Notes: generated by a model not told the origin, from the letters alone. A stretch of 64,000 nt of DNA from Bacteroidota bacterium (GCA_013297775.1 JAAFIL010000008.1:50845-114844), one strand, 5' to 3'; counted from the stretch's first letter, positions 27,668 to 37,373 are shown. Numbers and translations are program-made.

Positions 27668-28309
27668 TTACTTCATACGTTTATCAAAGCACCAATTAAT
27701 AAATGGAAGAGAACGCTTCTGATTTTTATTCCATAACCCAAACTGCATCCCCTTTAATTTGGCACACGCATTAAAAAGTCCTATCTGAACACCATTACAC
27801 ACTTTGTCTGCATTAGCAATAATTGAAATCGTTACTCCATTTATTTTGGCATGTCTATTTGCTGGTATCGAAATCGTTAACCCATTTGTAACCGAATCAA
27901 AATTCCCCGATAAATTTAATTCAAATCCATTTACTATTGTCGGTTCCAAATTACACAATGCCAGTTCGAGTCCATTAACTTTTTTACATCTTTTATAATC
28001 AATCGAATCTGCTTCCCACTCAATACTTGACATGATTTTTGGAATATCTAATGAATATAAGGTCGCTAAAAATGGAGCAAAAATACCCACAGGACTACTG
28101 TTAATTTCTATCCCATTAATTTTAGGATATTGAACCAAAGAATCGTCGTTATTTTTAGGCCAAAAATTAAACATAAGCCCATAAACATGTGTGACTTTAG
28201 AGGGCGAAACCCAAATAAAATATTTTTTATCAGACGTCTTAGTGCGCTTGTTTTGAGAAGAAAGCGTTAGTCCGAAGAAAAAAAATATTAACGATAAGAA
28301 GGTCTTCAT
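27668..28309 (-). CDS. Exported protein with LA_2272-type surface repeats
   Basis: About 213 residues from the ATG at 28309 (an upstream ATG at 28333 would spoil the signal peptide). The N-terminus MKTFLSLIFFFFGLTLSSQN is a signal peptide. The body has repeated short blocks of the form NG(V/L)xxxI/L..N and G(V/M)QxGL(F/W)N (KVCNGVQIGLFNACAKLKGM, MQFGLWNKNQKRS). These are typical of the LA_2272/VxGxQxGxxN surface-repeat family. It is probably a surface or outer-membrane beta protein; function unknown. The lack of a T9SS tail suggests another export route. Confidence 0.68.
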   Translation of the reverse strand: MKTFLSLIFFFFGLTLSSQNKRTKTSDKKYFIWVSPSKVTHVYGLMFNFWPKNNDDSLVQYPKINGIEINSSPVGIFAPFLATLYSLDIPKIMSSIEWEADSIDYKRCKKVNGLELALCNLEPTIVNGFELNLSGNFDSVTNGLTISIPANRHAKINGVTISIIANADKVCNGVQIGLFNACAKLKGMQFGLWNKNQKRSLPFINWCFDKRMK

Positions 28310-28402
28310 ACCCTTATGCCACCAATTAAACAATAACGGGTTATTACCATGTTGATAATACTCGCTTCTCTAGTTTGAACAACTCGTTCCATTTTTAAAA
28401 TA

Positions 28403-28573
28403 CTATAATTGGTTTAACAAGTTAACAAAACTACGTGTTGTTAGCGTATGGCCTTCATTGCGCCACGTTTCCTTCACCGATTTACCTAATTCTTTCCCCG
28501 ATTTAACAAAAACGGTTAATGCAAAAGCTACAACTATAATTTGTAAAGTGGATTTTAAAATTTTCGTTTTCAT
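28403..28573 (-). CDS. Small single-pass membrane protein, hypothetical
   Basis: A 56-residue reading frame from ATG 28573 (63 from ATG 28594). It has one hydrophobic helix (LQIIVVAFALTVFV) after a basic N-terminus and an amphipathic tail. It lies 93 nt upstream of the LA_2272-type gene on the same strand. No family recognised; it could be a chance frame. Confidence 0.4.
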   Translation of the reverse strand: MKTKILKSTLQIIVVAFALTVFVKSGKELGKSVKETWRNEGHTLTTRSFVNLLNQL

Positions 28574-28594
28574 ACATTTATTTTTAAGTTTCAT

Positions 28595-29313
28595 GATTCA
28601 AAATTACCGCCCTTTAAAACGAAAACGAAACGGATAAATGCTACACTAATTTTAGATTCAGTAAAAAAAACTAGATTTTTTTTAATGCGCTTAAAAAATA
28701 TCATTAGTTGCAAAAAGTACTACATACAACCCTACTTTTGCATTTTTTGCAAAATAGAACATTACTAAAAGGAAATTATAAGAAACAAATTAGACCTCTT
28801 TCATAATTCAACAAAGTTTATTGAGTTTATTTGAGGCTTATTTTTTATTTCAACTGAGATTTCAAGAAGTCGGACACTTTAGAATAAAATAACTAACTCT
28901 GTAAAACGCTTAAAATCAAAACTTAAAAAATGAGTTAGATGGAATAGACAGTTGAAATTGTAGTGAAAGATAAAAGCTGCAAGGATATTAGAAAGCGCAG
29001 GTTCGAGGATAGTAAGAGTAGCTGCCGCAGATTTTATTTTGTAATAGATGTCAACTGTCTATTTACCGTTCAATAAGGCATCAAACAATACGTTCATAAA
29101 AAATACCACAAATCCATTACAACTAAGTTTTATAAACTTAAACCGATCTAACTTGGAAAGGATTTAAGAAAACAGAGTCATATTTGTGGTAAGGGTGGTG
29201 TTTTTTGTTTCGCAACTCAAGTGTAACTTTGAGATACATAATTCACCCTCTTACTTTTTATTTATTTAGAACCCTATTAGTCAGATATTATTTTATACTA
29301 TCGTACTGTATCG
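28595..29313. other. Long intergenic region with structured element
   Basis: About 720 nt without a supportable gene. It holds a TTTTGCA/TGCAAAA palindrome (28736-28754), the GAGATTTCAAGAA and GTTAGATGGAAT motifs shared with 27400-27576, and the long-arm hairpin at 28943-29063. Sequence between 29064 and 29313 shows nothing recognised. Confidence 0.6.
28943..29063. repeat. Long-arm hairpin element (121 nt)
   Basis: AATAGACAGTTGA (28943-28955) and TCAACTGTCTATT (29051-29063) are perfect 13-nt complementary arms. Inside, ATAAAAGCTGC can pair with GCCGCAGATTTTAT with one mismatch. The interior is richer in G and C than its surroundings. It may be a transcribed structured RNA or an immobile repeat unit. 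Confidence 0.6.
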
Positions 29314-31347
29314 CTAATCTTTTTCCTTCAATAGTTTTTCTAGGCCGTACATTTCATCGCGTAAACGCGCCGCTTCCATAAAATCCATATCCTTGGCGGC
29401 ACGCAGCATGGCACTTTTAATTTTACCAATTTGCTTTTTTAACTCTTCGCTACTCATGTATTGCACCACCGGATCGGCGGCTAGGTCTAACACTTGGTCT
29501 TCACTTTCTACATAGGTTTTTACAAGTTTTCCATCCATGGTTACCTCTACTCCACCCATCATTGGATGCGATAAGGCTTTTTTACCTGCTTGCCTAGGAG
29601 TAATGCCATGTTTATAATTGTATTCGATTTGCCGCTGACGGCGACGCAAGGTTTCTGATATTGTTGAACGCATGCTGTCGGTTATTTTATCGGCATACAT
29701 AATCACACGGCCGTTTACATTACGCGCCGCACGCCCCACGGTTTGTACTAAACTTCGTTCGTTTCTTAAAAACCCTTCCTTATCCGCATCTAGTATGGCT
29801 ACTAAAGATACTTCGGGTAAGTCGAGGCCTTCTCGCAATAAATTAATACCAATCAATACATCAAACATCCCAATTCGTAATTGCCTTAAAATTTCAATAC
29901 GCTCTAAGGTTTCCACTTCGCTGTGGATGTAGCGGCAACGTACATTTAACTTGGTTAAGTATTTGGTAAGCTCTTCGGCCATGCGCTTGGTTAATGTGGT
30001 TACTAAAACCCGTTCATCTAAAGCGGCCACTTTATGAATCTCATCCAACAAATCATCTACTTGATTGGTGCAAGGTCTCACTTCTATTTGTGGATCTATG
30101 ATACCCGTTGGGCGTATCAATTGTTCAACCACAACGCCTTCTGCTAACTGTAACTCATATTCGGCGGGCGTGGCACTAATGTAAATCACTTGGTTTTGTA
30201 AAGTGATAAACTCTTCAAATTTAAGCGGACGGTTATCTAATGCACTAGGTAAACGAAATCCATATTCTACCAAATTTTGTTTGCGACTTAAATCGCCACC
30301 AAACATGGCACGTACCTGAGGTAGCGTAACGTGGCTCTCGTCTATCATCATCACATAATCATCCGAAAAATAATCTAGTAAGCAAAACGGACGTGTGCCA
30401 GGTAAACGCCCATCCATGTAGCGTGAGTAGTTCTCTATTCCGCTGCAATAGCCCAATTCACGCATCATCTCTAAATCATAATTCACACGTTCTTCTAAGC
30501 GTTTGGCTTCTAACACTTGCCCTAGCCGTTTAAAATACTCCACTTGTACTTGTAAATCTTCTTGTATATGCGACATCGCTTTTTGCAAGGTGTCGGGTGC
30601 GGTAACAAATATATTTGCGGGATAAACTGTAAACGAATCAAATTTTTCGAGTATGGTGCCGTTAGCGGCATCAAAGGTTTCGAGGCTTTCAATTTCATCG
30701 CCAAAAAAACTAATGCGTAAACAATAATCGGCATAAGCTAAATTCAAATCTACGGTATCGCCTTTTACTCTAAACGAACCACGAGTAAATTCGCCCGTGG
30801 TGCGCGAGTAAAGTGCACCTACAAATTGATAGAGTAATTTATTTCGTGAAATGAGTTGTCCTTTTTTAAGTACAATAATATTTTGTTTAAAATCAGTTGG
30901 GTTTCCCATTCCATAAATGCAACTTACCGAGCTAATAACAATCACATCGCGCCGCCCAGAGAGTAAGGCCGAGGTTGTGCTTAAACGTAGCTTTTCTATT
31001 TCTTCGTTAATGGCCAAATCTTTTTCGATGTAAGTGTTGCTACCTGGCATGTAGGCTTCAGGTTGATAGTAATCGTAATAGCTTACAAAGTACTCTACCG
31101 CATTGTTCGGAAAAAATTGTTTAAACTCGTTATACAATTGTGCCGCCAAGGTTTTGTTATGACTTAAAATAAGTGTTGGTTTATCTATTTGTGCAATAAC
31201 ATTGGCAGCGGTAAATGTTTTACCCGAACCTGTAACGCCCAATAGTACTTGGTGGTTGGCACCCGATTGAATACCTTCTACTAATTGTCGAATGGCTTCG
31301 GGTTGGTCGCCCGTGGGTTGAAAATCGGAGATGAGTTGAAATGACAT
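29314..31347 (-). CDS. uvrB: Excinuclease ABC subunit UvrB
   Basis: Nucleotide-excision-repair damage verifier, 677 residues from the ATG at 31347 (MSFQLISDFQPTGDQPEAI). A longer frame to 31434 overlaps the upstream gene and is rejected. Walker A GVTGSGKT, the beta-hairpin region YYDYYQPEAYMPGSNTYIEK, helicase motif II DESH, motif VI QTVGRAARN, and a C-terminal UVR motif (KIKSAMLRAAKDMDFMEAAR) are all present. It is complete by comparison with the family (about 670 residues). It lies 61 nt downstream of the thioredoxin-fold gene; uvrA and uvrC are not in the window, but mfd is. Confidence 0.96.
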   Translation of the reverse strand: MSFQLISDFQPTGDQPEAIRQLVEGIQSGANHQVLLGVTGSGKTFTAANVIAQIDKPTLILSHNKTLAAQLYNEFKQFFPNNAVEYFVSYYDYYQPEAYMPGSNTYIEKDLAINEEIEKLRLSTTSALLSGRRDVIVISSVSCIYGMGNPTDFKQNIIVLKKGQLISRNKLLYQFVGALYSRTTGEFTRGSFRVKGDTVDLNLAYADYCLRISFFGDEIESLETFDAANGTILEKFDSFTVYPANIFVTAPDTLQKAMSHIQEDLQVQVEYFKRLGQVLEAKRLEERVNYDLEMMRELGYCSGIENYSRYMDGRLPGTRPFCLLDYFSDDYVMMIDESHVTLPQVRAMFGGDLSRKQNLVEYGFRLPSALDNRPLKFEEFITLQNQVIYISATPAEYELQLAEGVVVEQLIRPTGIIDPQIEVRPCTNQVDDLLDEIHKVAALDERVLVTTLTKRMAEELTKYLTKLNVRCRYIHSEVETLERIEILRQLRIGMFDVLIGINLLREGLDLPEVSLVAILDADKEGFLRNERSLVQTVGRAARNVNGRVIMYADKITDSMRSTISETLRRRQRQIEYNYKHGITPRQAGKKALSHPMMGGVEVTMDGKLVKTYVESEDQVLDLAADPVVQYMSSEELKKQIGKIKSAMLRAAKDMDFMEAARLRDEMYGLEKLLKEKD

Positions 31348-31408
31348 AATGGATAGGGATAAAACAAAGTTTCCACCTAAAGTGGTGGAAACTGTTAATG
31401 AGAAATCG

Positions 31409-32938
31409 TTATTTTTTAGGTGCTTCTTTGTCAATACGCTCTAAGAGTTCAATGTATTCTCTCACTTGCTCGGCTCCTAAGCGTTTGGCCTTAATTTTTT
31501 TGTCTTTATCTAAAATATAAATGATGGGTGTTGTCGCTATGTCATACTTATCTTTTATATTGTTGAGGTGAATGGGGTCATAAACGTTATAAAAATCCAC
31601 TTTCTTTTCGCGCAGCCATTTAATCCATTTGTCGTAGTCTTCTTTTGTGTAAACAGCATAAACGGTGTAATCAATTTTTCCTTTAATGGGTTTTAAACCC
31701 TCTTGCAACTTGGGTATTTCGGTTTGGCAATGTCCGCAGTCCACATCCCAAAATACTAAAATGGTGTACTTACTTTTGATGTCGTATAATTTGTTAAACA
31801 TAGGCGTTAGCTTATCTACGTTTTTATAATAAAGTTTGGTTACACTTTCGCTGCTTTTGCAAGTATCAAATCCCATTTTAGCAACTTGTCGCCCATATAA
31901 AGTATCAATCATAAACAAATCAGGACCTTTGAGATCAATTAATAAGTTTCGCATGATGTTAACGCGATCGGTAATTTTTTTAATCGTTTCTTCGCTGTAA
32001 ATATCTTTGGCTTTACCTGTGGCAATGTACTTATCGTGAATGTGAACAAAAATTTTATCGAAGCCCATTATTTTACTGTTTTCGTATTTAGAGGTAAAGT
32101 GCGCCAAGGTCATGTTATATAAATCATTTCCCATTTCGCATTTATCAATAATCATATCAATGGCTTTAATAACGGTATCTGGGTGTTGTAAAATAACATT
32201 TCCATCAAAATATTTAATTAAACGGTCATCATAAAAAGGAGTACGCACCAAGCGGGCATCTTTAAAATTAACCTCATCCCAATAATGATTTTTGTAATAG
32301 TAATATTGCCATACGCTATCTGGGCGACCATTAGAGGCTTTTGGGATTTGCAACGGATCTGGGTATTTCTCCGTTTTTAAATTCATCACATCGTAAACAA
32401 ACGTACCTTTTTCTTTAGCCATAAAATCTTTTTCAAATTTTATAACATCGTCGTTTAATTTTTTAAGATTGTCTTTCATAAAAGTGGCACTATCTTCTTT
32501 CGATTTGCCTTTGGTGGATTCGCGTAACTTACCAAACTCTGCATTTTTATTGGTAATAAAACGGATGTAAGCAAAGAATGATTCGTTTTCTTTGCTGCCT
32601 GTTGCTTTTAAACTGTTGACGATGTCGTTATAGTCGGATGAGATACTAAACTTTTGCGAGTCGTTTACAAAAAAGTCGAAGTAAATGGATTTGCGTTCGC
32701 TCACTAAGGTATAAACACCTTTATCTAATAAGGTTTTGCCTTTAAAAACAGCCACTCCGTTTTTAACACCTACACAGGTGTCTGAAATGTATTGCTTGTC
32801 AAATAAATATTTAACCAAGTATAAAGTATCGTCAGGCAACCCTTTAAAATTGATTTTAATTTCATACGCATTTTGAGCCAATGAACTCAAGGTCAACAAC
32901 AGACCCGCTAAACCAAAAGTAATTGAACGTTTCATCAT
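31409..32938 (-). CDS. Exported thioredoxin-fold protein (DUF4369 / TlpA-like)
   Basis: A 509-residue periplasmic protein. The signal peptide is about residues 1-21 (LTLSSLAQN). A DUF4369-like beta domain follows (about 25-130, YEIKINFKGLPDDTLYLVKY), then a helical DUF5106-like middle. The C-terminal thioredoxin-like domain has CGHC at 401-404 (FWDVDCGHCQTEIP) and a cis-Pro segment IATTPIIYI. Such proteins reduce or shuffle disulfides on exported substrates; the partner is unknown. Two adjacent ATGs (MM) make the start ambiguous by one codon. Confidence 0.85.
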   Translation of the reverse strand: MMKRSITFGLAGLLLTLSSLAQNAYEIKINFKGLPDDTLYLVKYLFDKQYISDTCVGVKNGVAVFKGKTLLDKGVYTLVSERKSIYFDFFVNDSQKFSISSDYNDIVNSLKATGSKENESFFAYIRFITNKNAEFGKLRESTKGKSKEDSATFMKDNLKKLNDDVIKFEKDFMAKEKGTFVYDVMNLKTEKYPDPLQIPKASNGRPDSVWQYYYYKNHYWDEVNFKDARLVRTPFYDDRLIKYFDGNVILQHPDTVIKAIDMIIDKCEMGNDLYNMTLAHFTSKYENSKIMGFDKIFVHIHDKYIATGKAKDIYSEETIKKITDRVNIMRNLLIDLKGPDLFMIDTLYGRQVAKMGFDTCKSSESVTKLYYKNVDKLTPMFNKLYDIKSKYTILVFWDVDCGHCQTEIPKLQEGLKPIKGKIDYTVYAVYTKEDYDKWIKWLREKKVDFYNVYDPIHLNNIKDKYDIATTPIIYILDKDKKIKAKRLGAEQVREYIELLERIDKEAPKK

Positions 32939-33057
32939 GATTTTAACACAGTTAACAAATGTAATAATTGCGTTAACATGAAGACAAAACTTATGCCAAA
33001 AAAAGCAATGGTGCTTGTAAATTTTGTTAAAAGAAAAAGAACTTCCTTGGGTTTATA

Positions 33058-33190
33058 CCTAATGTGGTTTGCGGCTTGGCGATGTGTCGAAAATTGAGCG
33101 CAAATGTTCAATAGAAATCCTGATGTTGAACCTTGCACAAATACTGGATAGAAGCACTTCAGCCGCCCTATTGCCAAACCGATGTTAGTG
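33058..33190 (-). repeat. attC-like imperfect palindrome
   Basis: Plus-strand CCTAATGTGGTTTGCGGCTT (33058-33077) is complementary, with bulges, to the right end AGCCGCCCTATTGCCAAACC (33161-33180) plus GATGTTAG. Pairing blocks are GCGGCT/AGCCGC, GGTTTG/CAAACC and CTAA/TTAG. About 85 nt of variable sequence lies between. Two nested stems with an extra-helical base and a variable terminal structure resemble integron attC sites. The right arm overlaps the last codons of the metalloprotease gene. Canonical core-site motifs are not perfect and no integrase gene is adjacent, so identity is uncertain. Confidence 0.4.
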
Positions 33191-34313
33191 GCAGTTTTAT
33201 TTGTTTTCGCAATTCTTCGTTTATGTTTTCTTTTGTCAAACCTACTGTATTTAAGGTAGTCCAAAGTTCTTTTTCAGACTTTAATAACTCCATTAACTTC
33301 TCTTTCCCATAAACGCTTAATGTTCTCTCTAAAATTAAGGCCGAGGTCATATATGGAATTGAGGTTTCGTTTTCAAAATAAATTCTTTCGTAGGCGTTTG
33401 TATGTTCCGCAAAACTGTAATTTTTATTTTCATTTAGGAATTTATCAAGTTTGTTTCTGTGCCATTCGTAACTGTATTTTCCGCTTCCTGCCATCAATGT
33501 AGCCAACCCTTCGTCAATAAATTTATCAATTTTAGGGAAAAGATTATTTGTGTAAATATGAATTATTTCGTGTGTGTAAATTTCAGAGTTATTTCCTGAA
33601 AATATAATATTTCCATAATCAGCAAGTCCACCAGTTTTGTCAACATACATCATTGGATTGTAATCAAATCCCTTAATTTCAAAAAGTTCTTTCGGATTTA
33701 CACAAGAGTAATAGGTTATTGATATGGGTTTGCATTGAAAAAAATTATAGATTTTGTTGATGTCTTTTTTTTGTTCACCAATTTCAGTGGCGTTGATGAT
33801 TTTGTTTGGTGATACAATGTAGGTCATACTTTCACTACTAAATGTTTTCCATTTTTCAGTTGAGAAGTCTAAATATCTGCTAAACAAAACTTTGTCTTGT
33901 TGAATGTTAGCAATAAGATTATAAATTGATTTTAACTGATTTTCCTTCGTTTCTTTGTTATGTCCGATAAACGCAATTTTTAGAATTTTTTGATTTACTT
34001 TTTCTGTCGGAATTATTTCCACCAAAGTTGGTAAATAAAAATCTTTTCCATACTTTGAATTTTCAATATTATAAATGTCAAGATATGGATAAATATATTT
34101 TTGAAAATCTGACACAATCCAATTCTTGTTTTCGGTCAATGAATTATTTTTGGTTTTCAGAAATTCAGTCAAAGTTTCAATAATTGTCTGATTGGTTTTG
34201 TCAGTCTTGTTAATAACAGGCGAAACGGTTAGAGAAAATAGGTCTTGCTTTGTTTTTTGTCCGTTACAAGCCAAAGTCAAAAGAGTTGTTAGTATGAGTA
34301 AAATTTGTTTCAT
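33168..34313 (-). CDS. Putative lipoprotein metalloprotease (gluzincin-like, HExxH)
   Basis: A 381-residue protein from the ATG at 34313 (an ATG 8 codons upstream gives a poorer signal peptide). The lipobox LTLAC gives acylated Cys16. HEIIH (248-252) followed by Glu268 in FIDEGLATL forms a plausible zinc site of the HExxH...E type, as in peptidase MA-like and basic secretory proteins. It is lower in G+C than neighbouring genes. Its 3' end (LTSVWQ) lies inside the attC-like palindrome, so it may be a captured cassette. Adjacent bioB is 35 nt away on the other side. Confidence 0.65.
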   Translation of the reverse strand: MKQILLILTTLLTLACNGQKTKQDLFSLTVSPVINKTDKTNQTIIETLTEFLKTKNNSLTENKNWIVSDFQKYIYPYLDIYNIENSKYGKDFYLPTLVEIIPTEKVNQKILKIAFIGHNKETKENQLKSIYNLIANIQQDKVLFSRYLDFSTEKWKTFSSESMTYIVSPNKIINATEIGEQKKDINKIYNFFQCKPISITYYSCVNPKELFEIKGFDYNPMMYVDKTGGLADYGNIIFSGNNSEIYTHEIIHIYTNNLFPKIDKFIDEGLATLMAGSGKYSYEWHRNKLDKFLNENKNYSFAEHTNAYERIYFENETSIPYMTSALILERTLSVYGKEKLMELLKSEKELWTTLNTVGLTKENINEELRKQIKLPLTSVWQ

Positions 34314-34348
34314 GGTTTGGTTCTCAAAAATTACCACTAACCAATAAA

Positions 34349-35323
34349 TTATACCAACTCTTCTTTCAATTTATCGGCAAATGCTTTTTTAGGACTTAAT
34401 CCTAATAGTTTAAACATTTCCATATCTTGATTAAACTCGGGATTAGGTGTTGTTAATAATTTATCGCCAGCAAAAATAGAATTAGCTCCTGCTAAAAAAC
34501 ATAAGGCTTGCCCTTCAATGCTCATGCTTAAACGTCCGGCACTTAAACGCACCGCCGTTTTAGGCAATACAATGCGGGCGGTAGCAATCATACGCACCAT
34601 ATCCCAAATGGGTACGGGTGGCTGCTCTTCTAATGGTGTACCTTCTACGGCCACTAACGCATTAATTGGCACGCTTTCGGGTTGAGGACGTAAGAGGCTT
34701 AACGTATATAGCATACCAACGCGGTCGTTAATGCTTTCGCCCATGCCAATGATGCCGCCGCTGCAAACCGTTAATCCAGCTTTGCGAACATTTTTTAAGG
34801 TAGTTAAACGATCGTCGTAATTGCGTGTGGTAATGATGTTATTATAATTTTCTTCGGAAGTATCTAAGTTATGATTGTAGGCGTATAAACCCGCTTCTGC
34901 AAGGCGTTTGGCTTGGTCTTCGGTTACCATTCCTAAAGTGGCACACACTTCTAAACCTTTGCTGTTAATGGTTTTCACCATGTCGAGTACTTTTTCAAAA
35001 TCGCGGTTATCGCGTACTTCGCGCCAAGCGGCTCCTAAGCACATGCGACTGGCTCCACCAGCTTTGGCATTATCGGCGCAAGCATTCACCTCTTCCACGT
35101 CCATTAATTTATGCACTTTTACTTCGGTGTGGTAGCGAGCGGCTTGTGGGCAATACGCGCAATCTTCAGGACATCCTCCCGTTTTGATAGATAAGAGTGA
35201 ACTTACTTGCACTTCACCAACTTTATGGTGGCGTTGATGCACTTCTGTCGCTTTAGAAATTAATTCTAACAACGGGGTGTTATACACTTCCAAAATTTCT
35301 TCTTTTGTCCACTCTTTTATCAT
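34349..35323 (-). CDS. bioB: Biotin synthase BioB
   Basis: Radical SAM enzyme that inserts sulfur into dethiobiotin, 324 residues. The radical-SAM cluster ligands are Cys51, Cys55 and Cys58 ([12 protein letters not shown]). Cysteines for the [2Fe-2S] cluster appear in [17 protein letters not shown] and [12 protein letters not shown]. The conserved Arg of [10 protein letters not shown] is also present. Length is usual. No other biotin genes are adjacent. Confidence 0.96.
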   Translation of the reverse strand: MIKEWTKEEILEVYNTPLLELISKATEVHQRHHKVGEVQVSSLLSIKTGGCPEDCAYCPQAARYHTEVKVHKLMDVEEVNACADNAKAGGASRMCLGAAWREVRDNRDFEKVLDMVKTINSKGLEVCATLGMVTEDQAKRLAEAGLYAYNHNLDTSEENYNNIITTRNYDDRLTTLKNVRKAGLTVCSGGIIGMGESINDRVGMLYTLSLLRPQPESVPINALVAVEGTPLEEQPPVPIWDMVRMIATARIVLPKTAVRLSAGRLSMSIEGQALCFLAGANSIFAGDKLLTTPNPEFNQDMEMFKLLGLSPKKAFADKLKEELV

Positions 35324-35399
35324 GTAACAGGTTTTACTAACGATTATGGTTAAAGTTAATTAAAGTCTATTTATCTTTCAAATTTATTATTTGTACTTT

Positions 35400-36950
35400 T
35401 TATTTTGCAAAACTTGTTGCTCGGGTTTCGCGTATAACCGTCACTTTCACTTGCCCGGGGTAAGTCATTTCGGTTTGAATTTTTTGCGAAATTTCAAAAG
35501 CCAATTGTTCGGCACGCCCATCGTTTACCTTATCGCTCGAAACAATAACGCGCAACTCGCGGCCGGCTTGAATGGCATACGTTTTTTCAACCCCTTCATA
35601 GCTTAAAGCCAAGGCTTCGAGGTCTTTTAAACGTTTCATATATTGCTCGGCAATTTCGCGGCGAGCACCAGGACGCGCGCCACTAATGGCATCGCACACC
35701 TGAATAATTGGCGAGTACAAAGTGGTCATTTCTACCTCATCGTGGTGGGCACCAATGGCATTACATACTTCTGGTTTTTCTTTAAACTTTTCGGCTAATT
35801 TCATCCCTAAAATCGCATGTGGCAATTCTGGTTCCTCATCGGGTACTTTCCCAATGTCGTGCAATAAGCCTGCGCGTTTAGCTACCTTCGGATTTAGACC
35901 CATTTCGCTGGCCATAATGGCGCATAAATTGGCCACTTCGCGCGAGTGTTGTAATAAATTTTGACCATACGACGAGCGGTATTTCATGCGCCCCACCATG
36001 CGAATTAACTCGGGGTGTAACCCATGAATGCCTAAGTCTATACACGTTCGTTTACCCGTTTCAATGATTTCTTCTTCAATCATTTTTTTTGTTTTCTCAA
36101 CTACTTCTTCAATGCGAGCCGGATGAATGCGCCCATCGGTAACCAATTGGTGCAAGGCTAGACGGCAAATTTCGCGACGAATAGAATCGAAGCAACTTAA
36201 CGTTATAGCATCGGGGGTATCATCCACAATAATTTCAACGCCCGTAGCCGCTTCGAGCGCGCGAATGTTGCGTCCCTCGCGACCAATGATGCGTCCCTTC
36301 ATTTCATCGCCATCAATGTGAAATACCGAAACCGAATTTTCGATAGCCGTTTCGGTGGCCACACGTTGTATGGTTTGAATAACAATTTTTTTAGCCTCTT
36401 TATTAGCCGATATTTTGGCTTCTTCCATGATGTCTTTTATATAAGCCATGGCTTGCGTTTTAGCCTCGCCTTTAATGCTTTCTACCAATTGCATTTTGGC
36501 TTCATCGGCTTTTAAGCCACTCACTTTTTCGAGCATTTCAACTTGTTTGCGATGACTTTTTTCAATCTCTTCGTTGCGCTGCTTATACAACTCTACTTGT
36601 TGATTAGCGTGTTGTTTAGCATGTTCGAGTTCTTTTTCGCGACGGTTGTTTTCTTCAATTTTTTTCGATAAATCGTTATCCTTTTGTTTTATTTTGTTTT
36701 CGTTAGTAATAAGTGCACCATTCCGTTCCGACACATTTTTATCGTGTTCGGCTTTCAGTTGCAAGAATTTTTCTTTAGCCTGTAAAATTTTCTCTTGCTT
36801 AATGGCCTCCGATTTAACTTCGGCTTCTTTAATGATGTTTTCTTTTTCTTTTTGTGCCCCTGCGTTTAGGCGGCTATTGGCTATTACAAAACCAACTACA
36901 ACCCCTGCAATGAGGGCTACCACAACAAATATAATGGCAATCGTTCCCAT
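35400..36950 (-). CDS. rny: Ribonuclease Y
   Basis: Membrane-anchored endoribonuclease that starts mRNA decay, 516 residues. An N-terminal transmembrane helix (about 4-24) is followed by a long charged coiled coil (about 30-200). A KH domain has [12 protein letters not shown] (219-230), and an HD domain has His335 and His364-Asp365 ([10 protein letters not shown]). It follows zapA on the same strand. An intrinsic-terminator-like hairpin lies between the two genes, only about 29 nt before the ATG, so its transcription may depend on readthrough or on a promoter overlapping the hairpin. Confidence 0.95.
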   Translation of the reverse strand: MGTIAIIFVVVALIAGVVVGFVIANSRLNAGAQKEKENIIKEAEVKSEAIKQEKILQAKEKFLQLKAEHDKNVSERNGALITNENKIKQKDNDLSKKIEENNRREKELEHAKQHANQQVELYKQRNEEIEKSHRKQVEMLEKVSGLKADEAKMQLVESIKGEAKTQAMAYIKDIMEEAKISANKEAKKIVIQTIQRVATETAIENSVSVFHIDGDEMKGRIIGREGRNIRALEAATGVEIIVDDTPDAITLSCFDSIRREICRLALHQLVTDGRIHPARIEEVVEKTKKMIEEEIIETGKRTCIDLGIHGLHPELIRMVGRMKYRSSYGQNLLQHSREVANLCAIMASEMGLNPKVAKRAGLLHDIGKVPDEEPELPHAILGMKLAEKFKEKPEVCNAIGAHHDEVEMTTLYSPIIQVCDAISGARPGARREIAEQYMKRLKDLEALALSYEGVEKTYAIQAGRELRVIVSSDKVNDGRAEQLAFEISQKIQTEMTYPGQVKVTVIRETRATSFAK

Positions 36951-36969
36951 AGTTTATATCTCTTTTTAT

Positions 36970-37024
36970 AAAATAAAAACGCACATGTGTTTTTAAGACT
37001 TGCCTAAAAAAACAGTGTGCGTGT
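36970..37024 (-). terminator. Terminator-like hairpin between zapA and rny
   Basis: On the minus strand ACGCACACTGTTTTTTT pairs with AAAAACACATGTGCGT (one or two bulges) across an 11-nt loop. It is followed by TTTTTATTTTAT. It lies about 25 nt downstream of the zapA stop and 20-29 nt upstream of the rny ATG. Confidence 0.65.
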
Positions 37025-37048
37025 ACATCGGCAAAGACCTTCTTTGCT

Positions 37049-37357
37049 TTAGCTTCCTATATTATTGACATCGGAGCGATGTTGTTCTAACATATACTCC
37101 ACATCAACTAATAATTGTTTTAAATCGCTTAATTCCTTTTCATGGATGTTTAGCTTTTTATACAGTTGAGATACCAGTTGTATCATTACCATCGCTAACA
37201 CATCTTTTTTATCTTTTATTCCGTAGTTCTTTTCAAACTCCGTAATCTTTGAATTAATCAAACTAACCGCTTCTTTAATGTTTCTTTCATCATCTGTATC
37301 TACCTTAAGTGGGTAAATACCTCCCGCTATTTCTACTTTTATACTGACTTCACCCAT
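37049..37357 (-). CDS. zapA: Cell division protein ZapA
   Basis: A 102-residue FtsZ-ring-associated protein. The N-terminal beta-hairpin region (VSIKVEIAGGIYPLKVDTDDE) and following helix ERNIKEAVSLINSKITEFEK are typical of ZapA, with a C-terminal coiled coil. It overlaps nothing and sits 16 nt after the long coiled-coil gene, the conserved Bacteroidota order coiled-coil gene, zapA, rny. Confidence 0.9.
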   Translation of the reverse strand: MGEVSIKVEIAGGIYPLKVDTDDERNIKEAVSLINSKITEFEKNYGIKDKKDVLAMVMIQLVSQLYKKLNIHEKELSDLKQLLVDVEYMLEQHRSDVNNIGS

Positions 37358-37373
37358 TAAACAAGCGCATTAA

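Noticed and set aside
31348..31434. Extended N-terminus for UvrB
   Set aside because: It would overlap the end of the thioredoxin-fold gene, and UvrB proteins begin at the MSFQLISDFQP methionine.
32935..33264. 109-codon minus-strand frame overlapping the attC-like element
   Set aside because: It overlaps the end of the metalloprotease gene in another frame and mostly translates the palindrome. No family features.
34324..35399. Riboswitch or BirA operator near bioB
   Set aside because: No conserved riboswitch core or TTGTAAAC-type palindrome was seen in the upstream 75 nt.
36951..37048. 6S RNA next to zapA
   Set aside because: In Proteobacteria ssrS lies by zapA, but this gap is under 100 nt and is filled by a simple terminator-like hairpin.
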